Below, in pieces: positions 1 through 6,661 of a stretch of 18,483 nt of DNA. The stretch is from JACKOD01 sp041591635. GTDB lineage: Bacteria; Pseudomonadota; Gammaproteobacteria; Pseudomonadales; Oleiphilaceae. The stretch covers positions 1 to 18,483 of the forward strand of contig JBFHRO010000042.1 in assembly GCA_041591635.1 (NCBI GenBank), given 5' to 3'. Positions within the stretch are counted from its first letter, which is position 1. Each line of letters starts with the position of its first letter. The position numbers were made by a program, and so were the translations under genes. The notes under the pieces were generated by a model. The model was given only the letters and a program-made list of their open reading frames with translations. It had not been told where the DNA came from and did not search any database.

Positions 1-762
1 ACCCACGACATCTGTTTGTTTGCCCGACCCGAAGATGCGGCCCTGGCCGCTGATGGTTGCATCAATGAAGGCAGAATCAGTGCGCGGTTGGGGCTGGTTG
101 GACTGCCGGAAATTGCGGAGGTTATTGCAGTAAGCCAATGGATACTGCTGGCGGAGGAAACCGGTGTGAGACTGCATCTGGCCCAGATTTCCTGTGCCAA
201 GACACTGGAGCTGGTGCAGCAGGCGCGTGCACGGGGTGTCCGGCTGACGTGCGATGTGGCGATTCATCACCTGCTGGCAACCGACGAAGCGACTGATCAT
301 TTTGACAGCCGGTTCCACCTTCGCCCGCCGCTGCGTACCGAGAGAGACAGATGTGCGTTATTGGCAGGTGTTAACGATGGCAGTATTGACGCCATCTGCA
401 GTCAGCATACGCCGCACGAAGAAGCGGCGATCAAGGTGCCGTTTGCCGAATCCATGCCCGGTATTGCTGGCATAGAAACCCTGTTGCCGCTCTTGTTGAC
501 CTTGGTGGAGGCGGGCGAGCTTCAACTCGATAAAGCCTTGGTCGCGCTCACATACGGGCCGGCTGCTGTCCTTGGGATGGCTTGCGGTGTGCTGGAACAA
601 GGTGCTGCTGCCGATATGGTCGTGTTTTCCCGGCACAGCGAGAAATCTTTTTCAGCTTCAGGTTGCATGACCCGGGGGGTCAACAACCCTTGGCTGGACC
701 GTGAGCTGGTCGATCCGGTGATGGCTACCCTGGTGGATGGTCGTCTGGTCTACCAGGCCTGA
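1..762 (+). CDS. pyrC': Non-catalytic dihydroorotase-like chain of aspartate carbamoyltransferase (5' end missing)
   Basis: The frame is open from base 1, so the N-terminal part, including the usual HxH metal motif, lies outside the window. The visible 253 residues follow the dihydroorotase fold, with VAIHHLL, NDGSIDAIC, the loop SQHTPHE and PGIAGIETLLPLLL. Active type I enzymes have a catalytic Asp in this loop (SDHAPH type). Here the codon at 403-405 gives Gln, which fits the inactive chain known from Pseudomonas, where the protein is needed to assemble and stabilise the PyrB aspartate carbamoyltransferase dodecamer in pyrimidine synthesis. In those bacteria pyrB lies directly upstream, so I infer pyrB just left of base 1. 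A true but divergent dihydroorotase is the alternative; the missing N-terminus would decide. Confidence 0.85.
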   Translation, partial: THDICLFARPEDAALAADGCINEGRISARLGLVGLPEIAEVIAVSQWILLAEETGVRLHLAQISCAKTLELVQQARARGVRLTCDVAIHHLLATDEATDHFDSRFHLRPPLRTERDRCALLAGVNDGSIDAICSQHTPHEEAAIKVPFAESMPGIAGIETLLPLLLTLVEAGELQLDKALVALTYGPAAVLGMACGVLEQGAAADMVVFSRHSEKSFSASGCMTRGVNNPWLDRELVDPVMATLVDGRLVYQA

Positions 763-821
763 TCTGGTGAGAGGCACTAATCGGGAAGAGGTATGGAATG
801 CTGTAACCTGTTCAGGCGGTT

Positions 822-849
822 TTGCGGGTTGGCCGATTTGTTCTATGGT
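822..849 (+). promoter_or_regulatory. Weak candidate sigma-70 promoter for the ComEA-like gene
   Basis: A TTGCGG hexamer (822-827) and a TATGGT hexamer (844-849) are separated by 16 bases, 38 bases before the ATG at 887. The match to consensus is only partial, and read-through from pyrC' (125-base gap) is equally possible. Confidence 0.25.
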
Positions 850-886
850 TAATGCATCAATACATCACTGAGCGAGGAAGGCATAC

Positions 887-1294
887 ATGGGATTCATTGT
901 TTTTATTGGCGTTGTCGGCGGGCTGTGGTTGCTGTGGAATATTTCCGAGAATACCGGCGCGGCGCTAGATAAGCAGACCGCGATACAGTACGAAATAGTC
1001 GCACTGGAAAAACGGCTCGAAGAGCTTTCGTCGCAGCTGGAAGGGCTGGCAAGACCGGCGGTGGGGAGTGAAGTAGTGGCTGGTGCGGCAGTGGCTGAGG
1101 ATTCGGTGCAGAGCAGTGTTGATATCAACCTGGCCAGTCAGAAGCAGTTGCAAACCTTGCCAGGTGTGGGTCCTGCGCTGGCGAAGCGCATCATCGCTGC
1201 CAGACCTTTTGCGGTGGTCAGTGATCTGGCAAAAGTGGAAGGCATTTCAAGTGATATGCTCGACAAGCTCAGAGGCTGGGTGCGTACTGCCTGA
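887..1294 (+). CDS. Membrane-anchored ComEA-family helix-hairpin-helix protein
   Basis: 135 residues. Residues 3-18 form one hydrophobic segment, probably an uncleaved membrane anchor. Residues about 28-55 are charged and heptad-like (EIVALEKRLEELSSQLEGL), probably a short coiled coil. Residues 78-135 are a ComEA-type double helix-hairpin-helix: VDINLASQKQLQTLPGVGPA, then RIIAARPF and KVEGISSDMLDKL. The GVGPALAKRI hairpin is the usual non-specific DNA-backbone binding motif. ComEA proteins bind incoming DNA in the periplasm during transformation, but many short relatives have no proven role. The coiled coil between anchor and DNA-binding domain is not part of classical small gammaproteobacterial ComEA. 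The start at 887 is backed by GAGGAAGG about 5-12 bases upstream. Family is sure; function is not. Confidence 0.85.
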   Translation: MGFIVFIGVVGGLWLLWNISENTGAALDKQTAIQYEIVALEKRLEELSSQLEGLARPAVGSEVVAGAAVAEDSVQSSVDINLASQKQLQTLPGVGPALAKRIIAARPFAVVSDLAKVEGISSDMLDKLRGWVRTA

Positions 1295-1319
1295 GCCTTG
1301 CGAGAGTGTGAATCTGCCG

Positions 1320-1355
1320 TGCCAGCGCATCTGGCAAGAATAGAATGCGCTGGCA
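1320..1355. terminator. Perfect 11-bp inverted repeat between convergent genes
   Basis: TGCCAGCGCAT (1320-1330) and ATGCGCTGGCA (1345-1355) pair perfectly around a 14-base loop. The repeat sits between the convergent ComEA-like gene (stop at 1294) and the HU gene (stop at 1383). Only a broken T-rich stretch follows, so this is a likely shared transcript end rather than a textbook intrinsic terminator. Confidence 0.5.
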
Positions 1356-1382
1356 GAGCCTTTCTGATCTATTTTGCAGGCA

Positions 1383-1655
1383 TCAGGCCAGCGCGTCTTT
1401 AAGTGCCTTGCCGGGCTTGAATCCGACCGACTGGCTGGCCGGAATTTCTATCTGTGCCCCGGTTTTGGGATTCTTGCCCTTGCGGGCGCTGCGTGAGCGT
1501 TGCGAAAAAGTACCAAAGCCAATCAGCGTGACATCTTCCTTTCTCGACAGGGCATTCGTGATTTCATCGGTAATCAGTGTCAGTACCTGGTTGGCTTTGT
1601 CTTTGGTTAAATCGGCCTTTTCAGCAATCGCTGCGGCGAGTTCAGGCTTGCGCAT
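1383..1655 (-). CDS. HU-family histone-like DNA-binding protein
   Basis: 90 residues, the full length of HU/IHF proteins. The helical dimerisation half (residues 1-45) and the DNA-gripping beta arm are both present, with the signature GFGTFSQRSRSARKGKNP and the arm-tip Pro in QIEIPASQ. It ends in FKPGKALKDALA. The sequence is closer to the auxiliary HU type of Pseudomonas that begins MRKPELAAAIAEKADL (HupN-like, from memory) than to HupA/HupB. HU proteins bind and bend DNA without strong sequence preference and shape the nucleoid. A strong ribosome site AAAGGGAG (1662-1669, minus strand) lies 6 bases before the ATG, and a good sigma-70 promoter lies further upstream. The gene is monocistronic and converges on the ComEA-like gene. 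Confidence 0.95.
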   Translation of the reverse strand: MRKPELAAAIAEKADLTKDKANQVLTLITDEITNALSRKEDVTLIGFGTFSQRSRSARKGKNPKTGAQIEIPASQSVGFKPGKALKDALA

Positions 1656-2125
1656 GGCATGCTCCCTTTGAAGTGAATCACGAGTGAGTGCTTGTCGACA
1701 ATATGCTCTGGCCAGAGTTTGAGGGCTCTGAGGGCCGATAACGGCAGAGCGTGTCGGGCAGCTATACAGTTATAGTGAGTTTGTTTCGATAGTCAAAGTG
1801 TGGCGGCCAAAAAATTATGAAAGCCTGGATTGGCGTGTGTTTTCGTGGCGCCATCGTGCGTGCTTGGGCGCCAGTGTGATCGTTTCGCCACAATTGTTAC
1901 AGTAAGTAGCACGATTGTTCTATTGTTTGTCTGCTTTGTGTTGTTGATCTCATTAATCCGGCGCCATCTTGGTCATAATTCCCTAAAGCAACGATTTGTA
2001 AAGAAATATAGATAATTATTAACAGGCTGGGCATCTTTTTTCGTGGCAGGTGTTTTTGAAGCATTTTGGTGCGGAGCATCTGGCGATGCGATGTCGAGAC
2101 GAGATTCGGGTAAAGGAGAGAGGGT
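1656..2125. other. 470-base intergenic region between divergent HU and TRAP-locus genes
   Basis: It holds the HU promoter on the minus strand (1769-1796) and, on the plus strand, an AT-rich stretch (about 1970-2020) that may carry the promoter of the TRAP-like locus. The best -10-like words there are TATAGA (2007-2012) and TAGATA (2009-2014), but no convincing -35 lies at the right distance. GGCGCC recurs at about 1849, 1874 and 1960, without clear repeat structure. I see no reading frame with coding character and no RNA gene. Confidence 0.5.
1769..1796 (-). promoter_or_regulatory. Sigma-70 promoter of the HU gene
   Basis: Read on the minus strand, TTGACT (1791-1796) is a near-perfect -35. 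It is followed after 16 bases by TATAAC (1769-1774) as -10. It lies about 114 bases before the HU start codon, leaving a leader of about 105 bases. Confidence 0.65.
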
Positions 2126-3172
2126 GTGAAAGTAACAAGTGTTCTGAAAAAGTTCTCAAAAAAAGGTGCTGTTACTGCCTTGGTAATGGTGCAGCTGGGG
2201 GGGTGTAGTTTTATTAACAACATCATTTACAAGACCACTGGCGATGTGATGCAGAACTTTTCCAAAGAGCACACCATTCCTTACGTATTGTCTACGGATG
2301 ATCTGGCGGTCAGCTGTTCCATGAGTGAGTCGTTGTCGCCGCTTCTGATGTCTTTTGGCCGGGTGACCAATGAGCCTAATGCATTGGCCGTAATGCTTAA
2401 TATGTCGGCCGGCGCCTGTGAAGAAGAGCGGGCCCTGGAGCAAGAACTGCGGTATATGCGCGCAATCAAAGAGTACCGTCCGGATGAGGCGGAAGACGCT
2501 CTGATCGCCCAGAAGCGGCATCTCGTAAACGCGGCCAAGCGCCAATTTGAAGCCTGGAAACGCCTGACGACCCATTTTGGCGAGCCCGGTGGCGAAAGCT
2601 GCCCCAAGCTGAAAGAAGATTTCGACCAGTTCATCTGGATGGCGGGTATGCTGGCGGGATTGCAGGCATTAAATAATGAAATCATGTCCACCACCAGCGT
2701 GGGTATTCCCAAGAATATCGCGGCGAAGGTTGAGCGTGGTGCAGGATGTTTGGAAGACGATAAGTGGTGGGGCGTCCCGATGGCAATGAAGGCAACCGTA
2801 TGGGCCATGCTGCCCGGTGCCGAGCCAAAGGGCGAAAGCGCATGGGCTCGCCTGGAAGCGGCAGATAAAAAAGGAGAGAAAGCCCGAATTCGTTTGCCTC
2901 ACGTATTGCATGCCCTGGCGGCCAATACGAAGGGAGATATGGAGCGTGTCAGAAATGTGATAAGGACGCACGCAGAACAGATCAAAAAGCACCCATCAGA
3001 TGAGCAGAACCGATTGCTGGATGTGATCGCGACTGCACAGCTGACGGCGCTTTCTGATCGACTCTGGACACAGAATACCGGACATCGCACGCCTGTGGGT
3101 GGCTTCGGCACATTCTGGGACGACAAGAAAGAGTCGACCGTTGAGGGTATCTCGCTGGATGACCTCTTGTAA
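2126..3172 (+). CDS. TRAP-associated T-component (TatT-like) outer-surface lipoprotein
   Basis: 348 residues from a GTG start with a strong ribosome site (AAAGGAG, 2112-2118). The start is a lipoprotein signal: KKFSKK, a hydrophobic stretch, then the lipobox LGGC with the lipid Cys at residue 27. The mature part is almost entirely helical with Ala/Leu/Glu-rich repeats, such as ALAVMLNMSAGACEEERALE and EDALIAQKRHLVNAAKRQFE. It carries four further Cys (in VSCSMS, AGACEE, ESCPKL, GAGCLE) that could form two disulphides. This layout, and its place just before a TRAP-like binding protein and permease, match the TatT family known from Treponema pallidum (a helical, TPR-like lipoprotein that docks to the binding protein). 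The sequence is divergent, so the family call rests on lipobox, helical character and context together. It is probably the first gene of the locus; P1 follows after 47 bases. Confidence 0.7.
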   Translation: MKVTSVLKKFSKKGAVTALVMVQLGGCSFINNIIYKTTGDVMQNFSKEHTIPYVLSTDDLAVSCSMSESLSPLLMSFGRVTNEPNALAVMLNMSAGACEEERALEQELRYMRAIKEYRPDEAEDALIAQKRHLVNAAKRQFEAWKRLTTHFGEPGGESCPKLKEDFDQFIWMAGMLAGLQALNNEIMSTTSVGIPKNIAAKVERGAGCLEDDKWWGVPMAMKATVWAMLPGAEPKGESAWARLEAADKKGEKARIRLPHVLHALAANTKGDMERVRNVIRTHAEQIKKHPSDEQNRLLDVIATAQLTALSDRLWTQNTGHRTPVGGFGTFWDDKKESTVEGISLDDLL

Positions 3173-3219
3173 TTATCGAAACACAACAAAGACTTTATTA
3201 ATACTGGAAGGGTAGCATC

Positions 3220-4239
3220 GTGAAAACTGTTAAAAACTCACTCAAGGCACTGACTGTAGCTGTAGCCGCCTCGGCGGCCATGTCTGGCGCGGCAAACGCG
3301 GAGATGGCAAAGCGTTCATTCTGTATTTTTGATCCCATTGGCGCCAACGGCCCATTGTTCAGCGTGATGAAGTCCGTCAAGCCAAGCGCTATGAAGTGGG
3401 GCGTTGACCTTGAACTGCGCGCTTATACCGACGAAAAGATCGCCGCCGAAGATTTCAAGGCCGGCCAGTGCGACTCAGTATTGCTGACTGGAACCCGTGC
3501 GCGTGAATTCAACAAGTTCACCGGTTCTCTGGAGGCGCTGGGCGCGATTCCGGGCGAAGCTGAAATGAAAATGATGCTGGAAACGCTGAACCAGCCAAAA
3601 GCTGCCTCCTTGTTGCAAAATGGCAACTACGAAGTAGCGGGCATTTTGCCTGCAGGAGCTATCTATCTCTTCCTGCGGGATCGCAAGGTAGATTCGGTAG
3701 AAAAGCTGCAGGGTAAAAAGATCGCCACTCTGGATTACGACAAGGCTTCGCTGACCATGGTGCGCCATGTGGGTGCTGCTGTTGTAGGATCAAGCTCTGC
3801 CAACTTTGCCGGCAAATTCAACAACGGTAGCGTTGATGCGGCTTACGCTCCTGCGGTCGCTTACACTCCGCTGGAACTTTACAAGGGCGTAGGCACTGAA
3901 GGTGGCGTGTTCGATTACAAACTGGGTCAGATGAACTTCCAGATCATCATTCATACTGACCGTTTCACCGAAGGCTTTGGCCAGAAAGTACGTGAGTATG
4001 CAGCAACCCGTTATGAAGAAGCCTACGATATCGTTCGCAAGGCCGAGGCAGAAATCAAGCAGGAATCCTGGATGCGTCCGAAGCCAGAAGACGTAGCGGG
4101 CTACGACAAGATGCTGCGTGAAGTCCGCATCAGCCTGCGCGATGAAGGCGTGTATGACGAGAAAGCGCTCAATGTCATGCGCAAGATTCGCTGCAAGACC
4201 AATCCAACCAGCGCCGAGTGTGCTGAAAACCGAGAGTAA
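3220..4239 (+). CDS. Periplasmic solute-binding protein of a TRAP-like importer (P1, DUF6091-type family)
   Basis: 339 residues from a GTG preceded by GGAAGGG (3206-3212). The Sec signal peptide ends at AANA, about residue 27. The mature protein has conserved blocks FCIFDPIGANGP, AYTDEKIAAEDF, KAGQCDSVLLTGTRAREFN, FNNGSVDAAYAPAVAYTPLE and a C-terminal IRCKTNPTSAEC. The four mature Cys (two near the start, two at the end) suggest disulphides. The pattern GKKIATLDYD followed by VGAAVVGSS is typical of the hinge region in two-lobed TRAP binding proteins. I recognise it as the putative solute-binding family often labelled DUF6091; its ligand is not known to me. It lies between the TatT-like lipoprotein and a fused permease, and it has a close paralogue (P2) beyond the permease. 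Codon use is more GC3-biased than in the flanking genes, suggesting good expression. Confidence 0.8.
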   Translation: MKTVKNSLKALTVAVAASAAMSGAANAEMAKRSFCIFDPIGANGPLFSVMKSVKPSAMKWGVDLELRAYTDEKIAAEDFKAGQCDSVLLTGTRAREFNKFTGSLEALGAIPGEAEMKMMLETLNQPKAASLLQNGNYEVAGILPAGAIYLFLRDRKVDSVEKLQGKKIATLDYDKASLTMVRHVGAAVVGSSSANFAGKFNNGSVDAAYAPAVAYTPLELYKGVGTEGGVFDYKLGQMNFQIIIHTDRFTEGFGQKVREYAATRYEEAYDIVRKAEAEIKQESWMRPKPEDVAGYDKMLREVRISLRDEGVYDEKALNVMRKIRCKTNPTSAECAENRE

Positions 4240-4257
4240 GCTAAACTTATCGGTCGA

Positions 4258-4294
4258 AAACACGAGAGTCGCTCCCTGAGCGACTCTCGTGTTT
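4258..4294. terminator. 17-bp perfect hairpin between binding-protein and permease genes
   Basis: The left arm (4258-4274) and right arm (4278-4294) pair over 17 bp without mismatch around a three-base loop CCT. The core is CACGAGAGTCGCTC. Only three T residues end the arm, then ATA follows, so termination should be partial. In operons where a binding protein is needed in excess over its permease, such hairpins commonly stop or stabilise most transcripts after the binding-protein gene. Confidence 0.75.
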
Positions 4295-4373
4295 ATAAGG
4301 TACGGAACAAGGGTTATCGGCCGAACAGGATGTTGTCAACAAAGGTCATCATGGATTTGGGAGCAGTTTTTTC

Positions 4374-6449
4374 ATGGCATTGAGTGGATTTGCGAACCGG
4401 ACAGGACAAGAGTGGCTGTCCTCTTTACCTGCATGCATATTATTGCTGGCAGTTGTGCTGTTTAGCACCAGTAGCGATATTCAGAATCAGCTACAAAAAC
4501 TCGGTGGTGAGTTGTGGAATGACTACTATCGTTTGCGGGTTGATCCGGTACAGCCGGAATGCGATGCCAATTTTGATATTGAGGCCCGTCTTGCCCAACA
4601 AATCAAGATGCAAAAAGCCGAGAAGTCTGACGACGATCTGGATTTGTTTGCGGATGAGCCCTTGGATCCCGGGGTCATTCGTGCATCCCTTGAAAATGCC
4701 AAGGCTGCCTGTGCCCTGAAGCATACGGAATACGAAGAGCTGAAAAACCGTATTACTACGGGTGTGAAGGTGTTTCGCACAGTAGAGGGAACGCTAGGTG
4801 CCTTTAATGCGTTTGGTCTCACGTCCCAGCGCTTTATTCTGGCGTTACTCGTGCTGGTGTGCGCCGCCACCGCGACCTATACCCGGCATCACATTGCCAT
4901 GCGCGCGATGGAAACACAGCTTGATCACACTGTCTCCTTTACGCTTCAGTTTATTGCCAACAGCATGCTGTTTGTTTCTTCTCTGTCATTCCGTGCGTTA
5001 TCGCATGAAGGTGGAAATGAAGTCGATTTTGCACGCGAAGTGCTGCACGATCTTTGGGTAGCGGGCTTTGGTCTGCTTACCGTAATCAGTGCGATCAAGC
5101 TCTTCAAGGTGCCGGCAGATGCCAAGCCCGGTGGCAAGTTGGGCCACGCGCTTCTCTCTGTGCCGCTTTACACGACCATGTGTTTGATTGCCGGAACCTA
5201 TTTCTCCATTGGCGGACACGTGGCAGGAATTGGCATTTATCTCGACAAGATGATGGACTTGTCGGACATGTTCCTGAACGTTGGCCTGTTTGTATGGGTG
5301 GGAATGATGCTTAAGCAAACCCGCCTGGCCAGCCTGGTATTCAATGTGTTCAAGCCGTGGAAGATGCCACCGGAGTTGCTTGCTTTTGTTGCCGTGATCG
5401 TGGCAGCCATTCCTACCGCCTACACTGGCGCTTCGGGGATCTTTGTTATCGCGGCCGGTGCGGTCATTTATAACGAACTGCGCGAGGCGGGTGCACGTCG
5501 GCATCTGGCACTGGCGGCAACCGCCATGTCGGGCAGCATGGGGGTCGTTCTTCGCCCTTGCTTGCTGGTAGTGGTCATTGCCTATCTGAACCGGGAAGTT
5601 ACTACTGACCAGCTGTTCGGCTGGGGGGTTTGGGTCTTCATCTTGACAGCGGTTCTTTTCTTGCTGGTCGTCATGTTCGTCAATCGTCAGAGCAAACTCG
5701 AGCTTGCACCTGTCTCCGAAGCGTTTCCGGGAATGATTAACGAGCTAAAGCCATTGGTGCCCTACATTTTGGTGATCGTTGGTGTGGTATTGTTTTACCG
5801 GATCGTACTTAATGTACACATGGATGAGTTCTCGGCACCGCGTGTTCTTCCTGTGCTTTTGCTGGGTGTTCTCATCTACGAGCATGTCTCCTTGCGTGGC
5901 AACAAATCCAGTGTGTCAGGTGAAATCGATCATCAGGGACTGGAAAAGAGCATTCGTGCTTCAACGAATGAAACCACGTCGGAAATTGGTGCGCTGTTGT
6001 TGCTGTTTGGTTGCTCGGTCAGTATAGGTGGTGTGATAGAGCGTGCCGGAGTCATGGAGATGTTCCCGCACTCGTTCGACAGCCCATGGGCGGCGATGGT
6101 GTTGCTGGTAATTATCCTGATTATTCTTGGTATGATTATGGATGCTTTTGGCGCGGTCATTCTGGTGAGCGCAACCATCGCCACCATCGCCTATCAAAGC
6201 GGAATCCATCCGATTCACTTCTGGATGACAACCCTGGTGGCGTTCGAGCTGGGTTACTTGAGTCCGCCGGTGGCATTGAACCACTTGCTTGCGAGGCAGG
6301 TGGTTGGTGAGGCAGAAGTAGAAGCTGCCATGGCAGAAGGTGGAACCTTCTATCAGCGCCACGAACGGGTGCTTATGCCCTTGGTAGTGATGGGAATCGC
6401 GCTGGTGCTGGTTGCATTTGTCCCGCTGGCGGTGGGTTACACCAGCTAA
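4374..6449 (+). CDS. Fused TRAP-type permease (QM-like) with extra N-terminal soluble domain
   Basis: 691 residues. A first membrane segment (about 18-32) is followed by about 115 soluble residues. These are rich in charged residues (QKAEKSDDDLDLFADEP), look helical, and contain two Cys (C63 and one in KAACALKH). A second segment (about 152-168) starts the multi-spanning part. Residues after about 330 match DctM-type large permeases: IPTAYTGASGIFVIAAGA, TAMSGSMGVVLRP, and near the end GMIMDAFGAVILVSATIA with GIHPIHFWMTTLVAFELGYL. The smaller Q-like helices before that are probably fused to the M part, as in QM proteins. TRAP permeases use an ion gradient across the inner membrane and take substrate from the periplasmic binding protein. 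The start has GGGAGC about 10 bases upstream. It sits between two paralogous binding proteins, behind a hairpin and before a strong terminator. Confidence 0.85.
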   Translation: MALSGFANRTGQEWLSSLPACILLLAVVLFSTSSDIQNQLQKLGGELWNDYYRLRVDPVQPECDANFDIEARLAQQIKMQKAEKSDDDLDLFADEPLDPGVIRASLENAKAACALKHTEYEELKNRITTGVKVFRTVEGTLGAFNAFGLTSQRFILALLVLVCAATATYTRHHIAMRAMETQLDHTVSFTLQFIANSMLFVSSLSFRALSHEGGNEVDFAREVLHDLWVAGFGLLTVISAIKLFKVPADAKPGGKLGHALLSVPLYTTMCLIAGTYFSIGGHVAGIGIYLDKMMDLSDMFLNVGLFVWVGMMLKQTRLASLVFNVFKPWKMPPELLAFVAVIVAAIPTAYTGASGIFVIAAGAVIYNELREAGARRHLALAATAMSGSMGVVLRPCLLVVVIAYLNREVTTDQLFGWGVWVFILTAVLFLLVVMFVNRQSKLELAPVSEAFPGMINELKPLVPYILVIVGVVLFYRIVLNVHMDEFSAPRVLPVLLLGVLIYEHVSLRGNKSSVSGEIDHQGLEKSIRASTNETTSEIGALLLLFGCSVSIGGVIERAGVMEMFPHSFDSPWAAMVLLVIILIILGMIMDAFGAVILVSATIATIAYQSGIHPIHFWMTTLVAFELGYLSPPVALNHLLARQVVGEAEVEAAMAEGGTFYQRHERVLMPLVVMGIALVLVAFVPLAVGYTS

Positions 6450-6465
6450 CGAATGCGCCTTGCCG

Positions 6466-6496
6466 AAAAAAGACCTCAACAGAGGTCTTTTTTTTT
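6466..6496 (+). terminator. Intrinsic terminator after the permease gene
   Basis: Stem GACCTC (6472-6477), loop AACA, stem GAGGTC (6482-6487), followed by nine T residues (6488-6496). Six A residues before the stem extend the pairing. This should stop most transcription before P2. Confidence 0.93.
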
Positions 6497-6661
6497 GCGT
6501 CAGTGCTCTGGGTAACAAGGCCGTGTCTGTGTCGGCAATAAAATGCACCAACGCACAGAAAACACATAAAAAGTTTGAGACCATGTCGTGTTCAATCCGC
6601 CCCCCTGCTTGCGGACGCTTCGAAGGGGGAGTCAATAAAAATAATAGTCATGGAGCTCGAA
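6497..6661 (+). promoter_or_regulatory. Leader region of the second binding-protein gene
   Basis: The strong terminator upstream implies that P2 has its own promoter here, but I find no clear pair of hexamers. The best is TTGCGG (6609-6614) with TCAATA (6632-6637), and it is poor. CCCCCT (6601-6606) can pair with AGGGGG (6624-6629) around a 17-base loop. The ribosome site GGAG (6652-6655) lies 6 bases before the ATG at 6662 and decides that start. Confidence 0.35.

Noticed and set aside
1865..1900. CRP-like site (TGTGATCGTTTCGCCACA)
   Set aside because: The half-sites do not have the spacing or symmetry of TGTGA-N6-TCACA.
1830..2226. Small open frames in the gap before the TRAP locus (1830-2015 plus, 1897-2226 minus)
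   Set aside because: Neither has a ribosome site or family features. The minus frame overlaps the lipoprotein gene, and composition is that of a regulatory gap.
5961..6635. 224-codon minus-strand open frame
   Set aside because: It is a shadow of the permease gene, rich in His/Gln/Cys with no domain, and it crosses the strong terminator at 6466-6496.
6575..6661. Upstream start for P2
   Set aside because: It would add 29 residues before the signal peptide and lacks a ribosome site; the ATG at 6662 has GGAG 6 bases before it.
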